Origin: an uncultured Pseudomonadales bacterium
GTDB lineage: Bacteria > Pseudomonadota > Gammaproteobacteria > Pseudomonadales > Azotimanducaceae
Assembly (NCBI GenBank): GCA_938036875.1
Contig: CALHVX010000027.1
Location: forward strand, 1-39,183
Length of the DNA: 39,183 nucleotides
Reading direction: 5' to 3'
Positions 15,947 through 25,559 of this stretch are shown here, in pieces. The notes under the pieces are model-generated. The model did not search any database. It saw nothing but the letters and a program-made list of their open reading frames with translations, and was not told where the DNA came from. Position numbers and translations under genes: made by a program. Numbering within the stretch: position 1 is the stretch's first letter; every line of letters begins with the position of its first letter.

Positions 15947-16594
15947 ATGACGGCTAAGGGCAAAGGCCCAGATAATCCAGCAGATGATGCCGCCGATGAT
16001 TTTATGGCGGCGATGGAAGGGGTTGCGCCCCTGCAAAAAGGCAACAAGGCGGCACGACTGCCTAGCGGTGCTGGCAACGATTTATCTGCCGCTGCACTAG
16101 ACCGGCGCCAACAGGCAGCCCAAGGCTTGCTAACCACAGAAGACGATAACCCGCTAACCTTGGGCGAGGTGCCACAGCTAAACCCGCACGATGTGTTGGA
16201 GTGGAAGAAGGACGGGGTGCAGAACGAAGTCTTTACCAAGCTGCGCACCGGTGGTTACGATCTAGAAGCGCAGCTGGATCTACACGGTTTGTCCGTGAAA
16301 GAAGCGCGCACGGCGGTACACAAGCTGCTGCAATATGCCTTGGCCAAAGGTTACCGGTCAGCCTTGATCGCTCACGGTCGCGGCGAACGCAGCCAGACGC
16401 CGGCACGGTTAAAGAGTTACTTAGCTTATTGGTTAGAAGCGCACGATGATGTGTTGGCCTTCCACAGCGCGCAACGGTTTCACGGTGGTACCGGTGCGGT
16501 CTATGTGTTGCTGCGTAAGTCGGCGGCCAAGAAGGCTGAGACTCGGGAGCGTTACGGCCTTAAAGGCTCTGACCAAGACCCGCTCAGCTACTAA
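15947..16594 (+). CDS. Smr-domain protein (SmrA-like, DNA nicking type)
   Basis: 215 aa. A polar N-terminal region of about 100 residues is followed by the Smr domain with LDLHGLSVKEA (110-120), IAHGRGERS (141-149) and FHGGTGAVYVLL. LDLHG and HGxG are the two signature motifs of Smr domains, which nick DNA or cleave RNA in stalled-ribosome rescue. Length and layout match the stand-alone SmrA/YdaL group. It follows the PhyH-like gene closely and is convergent with the acyl-CoA dehydrogenase, leaving 2 bases. Confidence 0.9.
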   Translation: MTAKGKGPDNPADDAADDFMAAMEGVAPLQKGNKAARLPSGAGNDLSAAALDRRQQAAQGLLTTEDDNPLTLGEVPQLNPHDVLEWKKDGVQNEVFTKLRTGGYDLEAQLDLHGLSVKEARTAVHKLLQYALAKGYRSALIAHGRGERSQTPARLKSYLAYWLEAHDDVLAFHSAQRFHGGTGAVYVLLRKSAAKKAETRERYGLKGSDQDPLSY

Positions 16595-16596
16595 GG

Positions 16597-17703
16597 CTAC
16601 AATCGACCTTTGCCCAACTCAAAGTAGCCGCGTGCAATGTTGCCGAGCAACACATCCGTAGCGCCTTCGGCTAGACGCAGGCTGCGCACTTCTCGATACA
16701 ACTTAGCAAGCGGGTGACCTTCAACTACCGCATTGCCACCCACCAGCTGAATGCTGCTATCCACAATCTCGGTCAGCGCATTGGTGCTGAAAATTTTGCA
16801 GTAAATCCCTTCGTTGATGGCATTTTCGCCGCTGTCTGCCAAGCGTGCAGTGCGGTACAGCATGCTGCGCGCCGCATAGGCTTGCACACGTAGCTCACCA
16901 AAGCGTAAGCGCATTACCGGTGAGTCAGAACGAGGGTTGCCGGAGCGATCTGAACTTTGCAGGTGTTCGGCTAGATAGTTGAGCGTCCAGCGCATCAAGC
17001 CAACACACTGAGCAGCAATGGCCAAGCGCGTGTCGCCTATTTGCCCCATAGCACGGGGCATGCCGTCACCCGGTTTGCCAATACAGTGGCTCACCGGTAC
17101 GCGAACGTCAGCAAAGGTAAACGCGGCATGCGTGCTGCCGTCTAACGAGGTGAAGACTCGACTCTTGGTTACACCCGCTGTGCTCACATCAATCACAACC
17201 ACCGTAGGCTTGCCTTCAACGCGTACCAAGGTGTTGATGAAGTCTGCGCTGTTGCCGCCGGTAACGTAAGATTTTTGGCCGTTGATGATGAGCTCGTCAC
17301 CGTCAATGGTGGCTTGGGTTGGATGCGGTGCATCATCCGGTTCGGTGAAACCGAAGCTGCCGCGTTTTAACCCTTGAAGCACCGGCTCTAGGTAGGCGCT
17401 CTTCAAGGGCTCGTCGCAGCCGCCCAACACCCCAGGCCCTGGACCAAAGACCAAATGCCCAAAGCCCGTGTTATGGCTAGCCAACTCATCGCGCAATAAG
17501 CTCAACTGCAGGTTGTTAGCGGCGGTACCGCCAAAGGCTTTGGGTTGCGTCATTTGGAAGAAGCCGGCCGCTTTCGACGCGGCAAGAATCTGTTGGGTGG
17601 TGGTGGCATCCAGCCCCGTCTCGGGGATCGCAGGTTGGGCCGCAATAAAGCTAGCCATGTCTTGCTGCAACTTGGCATCGGCTGGGGATAATTGTTCTGG
17701 CAT
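16597..17703 (-). CDS. Acyl-CoA dehydrogenase family protein
   Basis: 368 aa, FAD flavoprotein family. GFGHLVFGPGPGVLGG, FTEPDDAPHPTQATIDGDEL, INGQKSYVTGGNSADFINT and VGGNAVVEGHPLAKLYREVR are recognisable; the C-terminal RSLRLAEGATDVLLGNIAR ends as the family does. It takes two hydrogens from an acyl-CoA and passes electrons to ETF. Short-chain members use a Glu base near the C-terminus; I cannot confirm it here. Start ATG at 17703 has AGGA 6 bases upstream. It stands 50 bases after the small HTH-like/TM gene. Confidence 0.88.
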   Translation of the reverse strand: MPEQLSPADAKLQQDMASFIAAQPAIPETGLDATTTQQILAASKAAGFFQMTQPKAFGGTAANNLQLSLLRDELASHNTGFGHLVFGPGPGVLGGCDEPLKSAYLEPVLQGLKRGSFGFTEPDDAPHPTQATIDGDELIINGQKSYVTGGNSADFINTLVRVEGKPTVVVIDVSTAGVTKSRVFTSLDGSTHAAFTFADVRVPVSHCIGKPGDGMPRAMGQIGDTRLAIAAQCVGLMRWTLNYLAEHLQSSDRSGNPRSDSPVMRLRFGELRVQAYAARSMLYRTARLADSGENAINEGIYCKIFSTNALTEIVDSSIQLVGGNAVVEGHPLAKLYREVRSLRLAEGATDVLLGNIARGYFELGKGRL

Positions 17704-17753
17704 GGAGATTCCTACAAGTTGAGAGCGACAGGTTTGTGGCGGGCAAGCCTGTG

Positions 17754-18128
17754 CTAGAGCGTGGGGCCAATTAGAATCACAATGATTAAAAAAGCGCAGA
17801 GCACCATGAAGCCTACTGCGTAGAGCAATAGAGATTCTTTGCGGGCAGCGTTTTTCACCAGCGTTTCAATCTCTTCCGGCGTTTGCGCTGCCACGGTGCT
17901 GGTCAGGCGATAACGGGTAATACCGTCGGGTCTTTTCGGTAGCTTCACAAAGAGTTCTGGGGTGTTCTCAAGCCGAGCGTTGGCGTAGGCAAAACCCATG
18001 CCGGTCAAGCGTGAGACCTGGGTTGGGTGTAACGCCTTGGGGCTATTGGCCCGCAAGCAATCGTAGATATCCAGCAGCTTGTTGACTTTGCCACGAAAGC
18101 GAAACGAAAAGGGAAGTAGTCCTAACAT
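17754..18128 (-). CDS. Small protein with HTH-like region and C-terminal membrane helix
   Basis: 124 aa. Residues 14-75 (KVNKLLDIYDCLRANSPKAL onward, then HPTQVSRLTGMGFAYANARLE) look like a winged-helix fold in which a short helix pair precedes a GITRYRL strand. A linker of about 25 residues follows, then one hydrophobic helix at 100-122 (LLLYAVGFMVLCAFLIIVIL). The tail-anchored arrangement is unusual for a DNA-binding protein. I do not recognise the family. It sits between cmoB and the acyl-CoA dehydrogenase on the same strand. The start ATG has no clear ribosome binding site. Confidence 0.6.
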   Translation of the reverse strand: MLGLLPFSFRFRGKVNKLLDIYDCLRANSPKALHPTQVSRLTGMGFAYANARLENTPELFVKLPKRPDGITRYRLTSTVAAQTPEEIETLVKNAARKESLLLYAVGFMVLCAFLIIVILIGPTL

Positions 18129-18171
18129 AGAGCGAAACTACGCGTTTCTGGGCAGAGGCTCAAGGTTAAAG

Positions 18172-19164
18172 TTAAGCCCTTGTGCCCAAAACGATAGCCC
18201 GCCGTGGTGCCGGATAACCTTCAACGGTTTGGGTTGGGTCTTGTGGGTTTAGGGTGTGGACGAGGGACTCAAAGGTCATCCAAGGTGTGGGCTGTTGCTC
18301 AGCGATGGTGGTGATATTTTCGTCGACCAACCGCACGTCGGTGCAACCGGCCTGTTGCATCCAATTGAGCATCTGATGGGTGTCAGGCACACACCAAACG
18401 TTGCGCATGCGGGCGTAGCGATGGCCGGGCGCGTCTTTGGGTTGGGTGGCTGGATAGATGGCTCCACCCTGTGGCATCACTAAGGATTCCAGCGCCAGCC
18501 AACCGCCAGGCTTAAGCTGTTGCACAAGCGCCGTGACGTGCTCTTGCGGGTCGCGGCGGTGATACACCACCCCCATGCTCAGCACCCCGTCGAACTGCAT
18601 CACGGGTAGCTCTTCAAACTTTAGGGGGAGTACCCAGTTGGCATCGCTAGCAAGGTAGCGGTTGATGGCCAAGTGCTGCATGCAAAATAGCAAGGTGGGA
18701 TCTACCCCAAGCACAGCTTTTGCGCCAGCGCCCAGCAGCCGCCAGCCGAAATAGCCGTTGCCGCTACCCACATCTAAGATGCGCTGGCCAGTCAGGTTAG
18801 GTAGGTGTGGCGCTAAGCGCTGCCACTTCCAATCTGAGCGCCATTCGGTGTTGATGCGTTGATCAAAGAGCTGAAAGGGGCCTTTGCGCCAGGGCATAAA
18901 GTCGCGCAGGGATTGTTGTAGCTGCTCGGATTCTTGGCGCGTTACTGGGCCGGTGGCGCTCACCCGATCGCCGAAGCTGAGATTTGTCGGGTTAAGCCTT
19001 GGTAGCGCGGCCATGGCGGCTTGCCAGCGAGTAAAGTCGCCGTGCGCGCTGGTACTGAATCGCTGCACCCAATCAGCAAACAAGGGTCCATCAGCAAACT
19101 GCCGAAGATAGGCTGCCTCGGTGGCCGCTAGGGTTGGATGATGAAAGATGCCCAATTCAGACAT
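18172..19164 (-). CDS. cmoB: tRNA U34 carboxymethyltransferase CmoB
   Basis: 330 aa from the ATG at 19164, which has GGTGG 5 bases upstream; a GTG at 19173 would add three residues. The gene overlaps the end of cmoA by 37 bases. FQLFDQRINTEWRSDWKWQR, then LTGQRILDVGSGNGYFGWR (the SAM-fold glycine motif) and GVVYHRRDPQEHV are characteristic. CmoB transfers a carboxymethyl group from carboxy-SAM, made by CmoA, to 5-hydroxyuridine-34 of tRNAs, giving cmo5U. The cmoA-cmoB order matches the usual gammaproteobacterial arrangement. Confidence 0.96.
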   Translation of the reverse strand: MSELGIFHHPTLAATEAAYLRQFADGPLFADWVQRFSTSAHGDFTRWQAAMAALPRLNPTNLSFGDRVSATGPVTRQESEQLQQSLRDFMPWRKGPFQLFDQRINTEWRSDWKWQRLAPHLPNLTGQRILDVGSGNGYFGWRLLGAGAKAVLGVDPTLLFCMQHLAINRYLASDANWVLPLKFEELPVMQFDGVLSMGVVYHRRDPQEHVTALVQQLKPGGWLALESLVMPQGGAIYPATQPKDAPGHRYARMRNVWCVPDTHQMLNWMQQAGCTDVRLVDENITTIAEQQPTPWMTFESLVHTLNPQDPTQTVEGYPAPRRAIVLGTRA

Positions 19165-19853
19165 TGGAACCACCGTGTTATCTGGGTGAAACCTGCGGCA
19201 GCTAAGCGCCGTCGATGCTCGGCTTCAGTATCAACAATCATCACGTTCTCTAACGCGGAACGCTTTTGGCTGACCTCAAGCTCGCTGTAACCATTCGCCC
19301 GCTTGAACGCCCAGTGGGCTTGCTCCATTTGCGCTTGATGGCTGGGGTTGGAGTAGCAAATTTTCTCCGACAGCAACAGCATGCCGTCTGGAGCCATTTG
19401 CTGACGAATGTTGGTTAGCAGGGTAAGGCGAGTCTCGGGGTCGATAAATTGCAGCACATAATTTAGCAACACCACGTTGGCGCCACTCACGTCTTGCTCC
19501 AATATATCGCCGTGGACAAAGCTGAGTCGCGGGTCGCGCTGCTTGCGCTTGGCTTCGCGGATCATTGGCTCAGAGTTATCCACCCCGATTACTTGGGCCG
19601 TGGGGTCTGTCAGATAGGCTAAGGTTGCGTAGCTTGTGGCACCTAGAGAACATCCTAGGTCTAGGACCTTGCCGCCAATGGGCAGGTGCTCTGCAGCCAG
19701 CAAACCGGTGGTGGCAATCACGTTGTCGTAGCCGGGCACGGAGCGGGCGATCATGTCTGGAAAGACCGCCACCACGTCATCGCTGAAGCTGAAATCTGCT
19801 ACCGCTTGGCGCGCTTTGGCATAAATATTGTCGGTACGTTTGTCTGAGCTCAT
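19128..19853 (-). CDS. cmoA: Carboxy-SAM synthase CmoA
   Basis: 241 aa. KVLDLGCSLGATSYATL is the SAM-binding glycine motif, with FSFSDDVVAVFPDMIARSVP at the N-terminus and WFQCLNWASFIIQP at the C-terminus, both family hallmarks. CmoA converts SAM and prephenate to carboxy-SAM, the donor used by CmoB encoded immediately downstream. The overlap of the two genes makes the translation of cmoB coupled to cmoA. It is divergent from ppk1 with a 74-base gap. Confidence 0.96.
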   Translation of the reverse strand: MSSDKRTDNIYAKARQAVADFSFSDDVVAVFPDMIARSVPGYDNVIATTGLLAAEHLPIGGKVLDLGCSLGATSYATLAYLTDPTAQVIGVDNSEPMIREAKRKQRDPRLSFVHGDILEQDVSGANVVLLNYVLQFIDPETRLTLLTNIRQQMAPDGMLLLSEKICYSNPSHQAQMEQAHWAFKRANGYSELEVSQKRSALENVMIVDTEAEHRRRLAAAGFTQITRWFQCLNWASFIIQP

Positions 19854-19927
19854 AGGCTGCGCATGCTAACGCCTGCAGGGTGTCATATGCACGTCATCTT
19901 GTGATGCCAATGTGCTACTTTGGGGGT

Positions 19928-22027
19928 ATGCCTCGTCAAAAGATGCCCGTAGATATTACTGACCTCACGAATCCCGGTTTGTATGTGAACCGAGAGCTGG
20001 CCCTGCTTGAGTTCAATCGTCGAGTGTTAGCTCAAGCCCAAGACGAAGATCTACCTTTGCTCGAACGTCTGCGGTTTTTGTGCATCGCTTCATCGGTGCT
20101 AGATGAGTTCTTTGAGATACGCGTGGCGGGCCTTAAGCAGCAGGAGGCTTACGGCTCAGCGCAGCGCGGTCCGGACAACATGTCACCCACGGAGCAGTTG
20201 GGCCAGATTGGCGAGCGGGCGCGTGAGCTGGCCGAGATGCGCTACGACGTATTCAACAATGACTTGCTGCCCAAGCTAAACCTGCAAGGCATTCGGATCT
20301 TGGATACCCAAGACTGGAACGAGAAACAGGCCCAGTGGCTAAAACGCTACTTCAACCGCGAGTTGGTGCCTATTTTAAGCCCGGTGGGGTTGGACCCGGC
20401 CCATCCGTTCCCGGAGCCGTTAAACAAAAACCTAACCTTTATCATTACCCTGCAGGGTGATGATGCGTTTGGCCGCAAAAGTGGTAAAGCGGTGTTACAG
20501 GCGCCGCGCGCGTTGCCTCGAGTCGTGCGGCTCCCCGACAGTTGCGCCCAAGGACCAAACGATTTTGTGCTGCTGTCCTCCATTATCCAAGCTCATGTGG
20601 GTGATTTGTTTAGAGGCATGCAAACCACCGGTTGCTATGCCTTTCGGGTTACCCGCAACAGCGATCTATTTGTAGACGAAGAAGAGGTAGATGATCTGTT
20701 ACGGGCGCTTGAAGGTGAGTTGTCGTCACGTCACTACGGTGATGCGGTGCGGCTTGAAGTCAGCGAGGATTGCCCAGCTGAGCTTAGCGCCTTTTTAGCC
20801 AGCCAGTTCCGGGTCTCTCGAGAAGACCTGTACTACTGCAGCGGGCCGGTCAACATGATGCGCTTGGCCGCTATTCCAGATTTGGTAGAACGTAGCGACC
20901 TTAAATTTCCTGGTTTTAGCCCAGGGTTGCCAAAATCGGTGGCAACTGGGGTTGATCTGTTTGCGAGCATTCGTAGCGGCGATATTTTGCTGCATCACCC
21001 GTTTGAATCTTTTGTGCCCGTTGTGGAGTTTTTGCGCCAAGCGGCCGTCGACGACAGCGTGGTATCCATCCGGCAAACCCTATACAGAACGGGCGTTGAT
21101 TCGGCTGTAGTGCAAGCGCTGCTAGATGCGGCAAACAACGGCAAAGAAGTGATGGTGGTGATCGAGCTGCGTGCGCGGTTCGATGAAGAAGCCAACATCG
21201 AGCTGGCCACCTTGCTGCAAAACGCTGGCGCCCAAGTGGTTTACGGGGTGGTCCACCACAAAACTCACGCCAAGATGTCCATGGTCATTCGTCGTGAAGG
21301 GCGGACGCTGCGTCGTTATGTGCATCTGGGTACGGGTAACTACCACGCGCGAACGGCTCGCGCTTACACCGACTACGGTATGTTTACCTGCGACCCGGAG
21401 ATTGGTGAAGATGTCCAAGAGATCTTTAGCCAGCTGACCACCATGGGGCGGGCTGGACGCTTAAAGAAGTTGCTGCAAAGCCCGTTTACTTTGCATCGGT
21501 CGATGCTGGAGTTTATCGACTTTGAGATCAATGAGGCAGAGCAGGGCCGTCCGGCTTGGATCCGCGCCAAAATGAACTCCTTGATAGAACCGCAGATTAT
21601 TCAGCGCTTGTACCGTGCCTCCCAAGCTGGGGTGAAGGTTGATCTGGTGGTGCGCGGCGTGTGCTCGTTGCGCCCCGGGGTTAAGGGGGTTTCCAACAAC
21701 ATACGGGTTCGATCTATTGTGGGGCGGTTTCTTGAGCACACCCGACTTTTTGCGTTTGGCAACGCAGGGTCCCCTCGGGTGTTCCTGTCTAGCGCGGATT
21801 GGATGGGGCGGAACTTCTTCAATCGGGTTGAGACTTGCTTCCCCTTAGAAGATGACGAGATTCGGGCGCGCGTGATGCAAGAGTTTGATTACTACATGTT
21901 AGATAACACCCAAGCATGGCTCATGCAGAGCGATGGCTCCTACCGCAAGGTAGCCCAAGGTAAGCAGCGAAAACGTACGGCCCAACTACAGCTGTTGCAA
22001 GAGCTAAGCGAGGAAGGGACCCTTTAG
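19928..22027 (+). CDS. ppk1: Polyphosphate kinase PPK1
   Basis: 699 aa from the ATG at 19928, preceded by a GGGGG run; an open frame back to a GTG at 19880 is possible but less likely. Domains in order are N, head, C1 and C2. NRELALLEFNRRVLAQA opens the N domain. RYVHLGTGNYHARTARAY holds the phosphorylated His466, and RFLEHTRLFAFGN holds the second essential His604. The enzyme polymerises the gamma-phosphate of ATP into polyphosphate, at the inner membrane. It is convergent with the exopolyphosphatase gene, 28 bases apart. Confidence 0.97.
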   Translation: MPRQKMPVDITDLTNPGLYVNRELALLEFNRRVLAQAQDEDLPLLERLRFLCIASSVLDEFFEIRVAGLKQQEAYGSAQRGPDNMSPTEQLGQIGERARELAEMRYDVFNNDLLPKLNLQGIRILDTQDWNEKQAQWLKRYFNRELVPILSPVGLDPAHPFPEPLNKNLTFIITLQGDDAFGRKSGKAVLQAPRALPRVVRLPDSCAQGPNDFVLLSSIIQAHVGDLFRGMQTTGCYAFRVTRNSDLFVDEEEVDDLLRALEGELSSRHYGDAVRLEVSEDCPAELSAFLASQFRVSREDLYYCSGPVNMMRLAAIPDLVERSDLKFPGFSPGLPKSVATGVDLFASIRSGDILLHHPFESFVPVVEFLRQAAVDDSVVSIRQTLYRTGVDSAVVQALLDAANNGKEVMVVIELRARFDEEANIELATLLQNAGAQVVYGVVHHKTHAKMSMVIRREGRTLRRYVHLGTGNYHARTARAYTDYGMFTCDPEIGEDVQEIFSQLTTMGRAGRLKKLLQSPFTLHRSMLEFIDFEINEAEQGRPAWIRAKMNSLIEPQIIQRLYRASQAGVKVDLVVRGVCSLRPGVKGVSNNIRVRSIVGRFLEHTRLFAFGNAGSPRVFLSSADWMGRNFFNRVETCFPLEDDEIRARVMQEFDYYMLDNTQAWLMQSDGSYRKVAQGKQRKRTAQLQLLQELSEEGTL

Positions 22028-22055
22028 CAAAAAGTCCGACGCGGCTCAGCACACT

Positions 22056-23582
22056 TTAGAAGGTCTCGATGACGAGCTTGATGTCAACTGTGGCTAGATA
22101 GTCGGCTTCTTGTGCAAGATCCAACTCGGTTAGCGGGTGGGATGCCAACCAAGCTTTAGGCAGGCTCAAGATTAGCTTGTCGTTTTTGGTGGTCACTTCT
22201 AAGTGCGGTTGAGCCACCGCAGAACGGCTGCGATGCATCAATACCGACAGGCGCAGCAAGATGCTCAGGTACAGCAGCTTGTCGGCATCGTAACCCAGCA
22301 GGGCAAACTCTTCTTTCGGAAATTTACGCCGATGGGTACGCACCAGCGTGGCAAGATTGTTTTGCTCAGCGGTTGAGAAGCCGGGCATGTCCATGTGCTC
22401 TAACAGGTAAGCACCGTGCTTGTGGTATTGGCTGTGCGAGATATCCATGCCAATCTCGTGCAGCATAGCGCCCCAACCTAGGTTTAGCCTTAGGTTAGCG
22501 CTGGTTAAATCCCAGTCTTTGGCCACTTGGGCCAATAGCGATAAAGCGGTGTCACGAACCCGACGCGCATGCTTTACATCCACATGGTAGCGACGCATCA
22601 AATCTTCCGCAGTGCTTTCGCGGGTATCTTGTTGGTGCATCCGACCAATGAGGTCGTACAGCAAACCTTCGCGCAGCGCACCTTGCGCCACATGCAGAGT
22701 GTCGATGCCTAGGCCCTGGAGCAACGCTTGCAAGATGGCGATGCCGCCGGGGAAGACGGGAGCACGCTCGCTGGATAACCCTGGCAGGCTGAGCTTCTCC
22801 AGCTTTTCTTGGTCAACCATTGCATCAACCATTTGTGCTAAGGCTTTTTTGGTTAGGCCCTCGTAGGTAGAGCCTGCGGCTTCCGCCATAGCCAGGGCCA
22901 CAGCTTGTGCGGTGGAGATTGTGCCTGATGCACCCAGTGCCACCCCCCAACGCTCGGTGCGGTATTGTTCAGCTACCGGTTCAATCTCTTGAGCCGCGTA
23001 CTCTCGGGCTTTCTTAAAGTTGCTACGCGTTAGCTTGCCGTCGCCAAAGGCACGCAGCGACAGGCTGACGCAACCAATGTGTAGCGACTCAATGATCTGT
23101 GGCTGAGTGTTGCGACCTAAGATGATTTCGGTGCTGCCGCCGCCAATGTCGAGCACCAAACGTTGGTCGTGCTGAATCTCGATATCGTGCGCAACGCCAA
23201 GGTAGATTAAGCGTGCTTCTTCGCGACCGGAGATGATTTCGATCTTATGCCCTAGCGCCGTTTCCGCTTTGCGAAGAAAGGCATTGGCGTTTTTGGCTTG
23301 GCGTAGTGCGTTGGTACCCACCACCCGAACGTTTTCTGGCGGCAGGGAGCGCAAGCGTTGGCTATAGCGTTCCAGGCATTCCAATGCCCGGGTTGCGACG
23401 TCTTCATCAATACGCTTGGTGTTCACCAAACCTTCTGCCAAACGCACCATCTCTTTAATCTTGTCGACCACCTGGAGCCGCCCGTTGGATTCGGTGGCTA
23501 CAATAAGGTGAAAGGAGTTGGAGCCTAAGTCTAACGCCGCAAACTGGCTGTCGAGCGGAAGGACGTTCTCCAAATCTGTCAT
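22056..23582 (-). CDS. ppx: Exopolyphosphatase / guanosine pentaphosphatase family (Ppx)
   Basis: 508 aa. The ASKHA-type ATPase fold shows AALDLGSNSFHLIV (15-28), GTNALRQAKN, SGREEARLIYLG with the catalytic Glu region, and LVLDIGGGSTEIILG. The C-terminal third has MLHEIGMDISHSQYHKHGAYLLE-type HD-like helices (positions of key residues: His-Glu-Ile-Gly then His-Gly-Ala-Tyr). Ppx releases phosphate from the end of polyphosphate and often hydrolyses pppGpp. Start ATG at 23582 has AGGA 6 bases upstream. It lies 11 bases after the M48 gene, so it is the last gene of the lemA-M48-ppx unit. Confidence 0.95.
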   Translation of the reverse strand: MTDLENVLPLDSQFAALDLGSNSFHLIVATESNGRLQVVDKIKEMVRLAEGLVNTKRIDEDVATRALECLERYSQRLRSLPPENVRVVGTNALRQAKNANAFLRKAETALGHKIEIISGREEARLIYLGVAHDIEIQHDQRLVLDIGGGSTEIILGRNTQPQIIESLHIGCVSLSLRAFGDGKLTRSNFKKAREYAAQEIEPVAEQYRTERWGVALGASGTISTAQAVALAMAEAAGSTYEGLTKKALAQMVDAMVDQEKLEKLSLPGLSSERAPVFPGGIAILQALLQGLGIDTLHVAQGALREGLLYDLIGRMHQQDTRESTAEDLMRRYHVDVKHARRVRDTALSLLAQVAKDWDLTSANLRLNLGWGAMLHEIGMDISHSQYHKHGAYLLEHMDMPGFSTAEQNNLATLVRTHRRKFPKEEFALLGYDADKLLYLSILLRLSVLMHRSRSAVAQPHLEVTTKNDKLILSLPKAWLASHPLTELDLAQEADYLATVDIKLVIETF

Positions 23583-23593
23583 AAAGGTCCTAG

Positions 23594-25540
23594 CTAGCTA
23601 ATATGCCGGTAGATGGCCGGTGGCAATGGACAGTCTAACGTAGCGGCAACCCCTTGCAGTAGTGCGCCTTCTGCAACTGTGACGTTTGCATCAGCCAACA
23701 CGGTAGCAGCGCAGGCTTTGATGAGCTTGGGTTTGGCTAGAGGCGCTAGCTGCTTTAAGCGATTCAACGCGGTGGTTAGGCGAGCAAAGTTTGGGTCGTC
23801 GCTGGCATCGAACTTGCCGGTAACGCCAGAGCTGCTTAGGCCTTGGGTAAAAGCTTGTTCTTGGGCCGCTGTTTGGTCGCTTGCGGCTTGGGCTAGAGCT
23901 GATAGCAATACGCAGGTTTCGCTGGCGACTTGATCCAGCTCTGCATAACGCCAGCGGATGGCTTTAACCCGCTCAAAATGAGGCCGCACCTCTTTGACCA
24001 ACAAGCGATGCAAAACCCATTCAAACAGCTCGATGCGTTTGTCGGATTTAATCAGGTCAACCAAGGTGCGGAAGAATTTTTGGTATTGAGCGCGCGACAT
24101 CTCTTTGAGTGCCGGCATGGCAGCACGGAGCAGGGTGATTTGATGCAGGTCGTCGGATTCTTCAAGCAGGCTGTTCAATTGAGCCGTGTGCTCAGGGATG
24201 TTCAATTGTTCTTGGGAGGCTAACCACTGTAGTTGCTGCTGGCGCTGGTTTGGATCGCTGCTGAGCAACATGGCGTAGGCCAGGGCTTTGGCGCCTAGGG
24301 GGTTGTGGGCAGCCTCGATCAACCGGCTGTCGGTGCTTTGCATCACCAGCAACGCATTGTCGTGGCTTTCATCGCTGGGGTTGCCCACCACCTCGTTAAC
24401 CGCGGCCACCTCTTGCTCGATAACGTCGAAGTCGTCTTCAGCAACGGTTACCGTTGCGCCGCTAAAGCTACTAGCTAAGGGGTTTTCTGCGTTGATCTGT
24501 TGCGCCAGTTGCGCCGCATCAATGGCTGGGAACTCACCGTTCCAATTAGGCTCGATGGCTTTGATGCGCACGGGCAACGGCGGATGGGTGGACAGGAAGT
24601 TGGCGAGCCGGTTCTGCACCGCATCCCCAAAAAACATGTGGCTGGCTTCTTTGGCGTTAGGGTGCAACATCTGCGAGCCGCTGACGTAGCCGCCGATTTT
24701 TTTCAGCGCGCCACCAATGCCTTGGGGGTTGCGTGTGTACTGCACTGCAGAGCCATCGGCTAAAAACTCGCGTTGCCGGCTCACGGCGGCTTTGATCAAG
24801 TTGCCAAAGAAGGTGCCGCCGTAGCCGATAGCCATCAACCCGCCGCCTAACACCAATAAAGGTAGGCCAGAGTTGCCATCACGGCCGCTGCGTCGGTGCC
24901 CGGTACTGCGCAGAATCATGTAACCCACCAGGCCGATAAACAAAATGCCGTGCAGCATCATGATGAGGCGCAGATTGATGCGGGTATCGCCGTTCATGAT
25001 GTGGCTAAACTCGTGCGCCACCACCCCTTGCAGCTCTTCCCGGTTCAATAGGTCGATAGTGCCCTGGTTGATGCCAATGACCGCATCGTCTGTGCCCATG
25101 CCCGCGGCAAAGGCGTTGATGCTAGGCTCGTCGATGAGGTACACCGGCGGCACCGCAATGCCGGCGGCCAGCGCCATCTCTTCCACCACGTTAAGCAAAC
25201 GTTTGTGTTTGTAATCTTTGGTGCCCTGGAGCAAGCGTGTACCGCCCAAGGATTCCGCCACCGCGCGACCACCGCCGCGAATAGCGAAGTACTTGTATAG
25301 GCAGGCTAAACCAACCACCCCAATCACACCGGCACTGACCATGGCCCAAAACTCTAGCGGGATGGTTTCTAGCAGGTTCAGGTCGACGCCTTGTGCGGAG
25401 CCGGCGTTGGAGAGCAAAAATGCGCTGACACCAACCAACAGGTTGGTGAGCACAATCAGGGATAACACCGCGCCGCCGAACAGCAGGCCAAGCTGCCAGG
25501 TCTTGCGGCGAGCATCCTGCTGGGCACGGTAGAAGTTCAT
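23594..25540 (-). CDS. M48 metallopeptidase with C-terminal TerB-like region
   Basis: 648 aa, about twice the length of HtpX. Two membrane helices (17-43 and 63-83) precede the zinc motif HEFSH (176-180), preceded by INAFAAGM (141-148). Two more helices follow, then REFLADGSAVQYTRNP with the third-ligand Glu, and STHPPLPVRIKAIEP. Residues after about 340 form a second region: an acidic linker, then helices ending in IKSDKRIELFEWVLHRLL and CAATVLADANVTVAEGALLQ, which resemble TerB repeats. The HtpX-like part degrades damaged membrane proteins; the TerB-like part may bind a partner or metal. It follows lemA by 19 bases. The TerB call is tentative. Confidence 0.88.
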   Translation of the reverse strand: MNFYRAQQDARRKTWQLGLLFGGAVLSLIVLTNLLVGVSAFLLSNAGSAQGVDLNLLETIPLEFWAMVSAGVIGVVGLACLYKYFAIRGGGRAVAESLGGTRLLQGTKDYKHKRLLNVVEEMALAAGIAVPPVYLIDEPSINAFAAGMGTDDAVIGINQGTIDLLNREELQGVVAHEFSHIMNGDTRINLRLIMMLHGILFIGLVGYMILRSTGHRRSGRDGNSGLPLLVLGGGLMAIGYGGTFFGNLIKAAVSRQREFLADGSAVQYTRNPQGIGGALKKIGGYVSGSQMLHPNAKEASHMFFGDAVQNRLANFLSTHPPLPVRIKAIEPNWNGEFPAIDAAQLAQQINAENPLASSFSGATVTVAEDDFDVIEQEVAAVNEVVGNPSDESHDNALLVMQSTDSRLIEAAHNPLGAKALAYAMLLSSDPNQRQQQLQWLASQEQLNIPEHTAQLNSLLEESDDLHQITLLRAAMPALKEMSRAQYQKFFRTLVDLIKSDKRIELFEWVLHRLLVKEVRPHFERVKAIRWRYAELDQVASETCVLLSALAQAASDQTAAQEQAFTQGLSSSGVTGKFDASDDPNFARLTTALNRLKQLAPLAKPKLIKACAATVLADANVTVAEGALLQGVAATLDCPLPPAIYRHIS

Positions 25541-25559
25541 GTCTTAGTAGCCGAACGCC

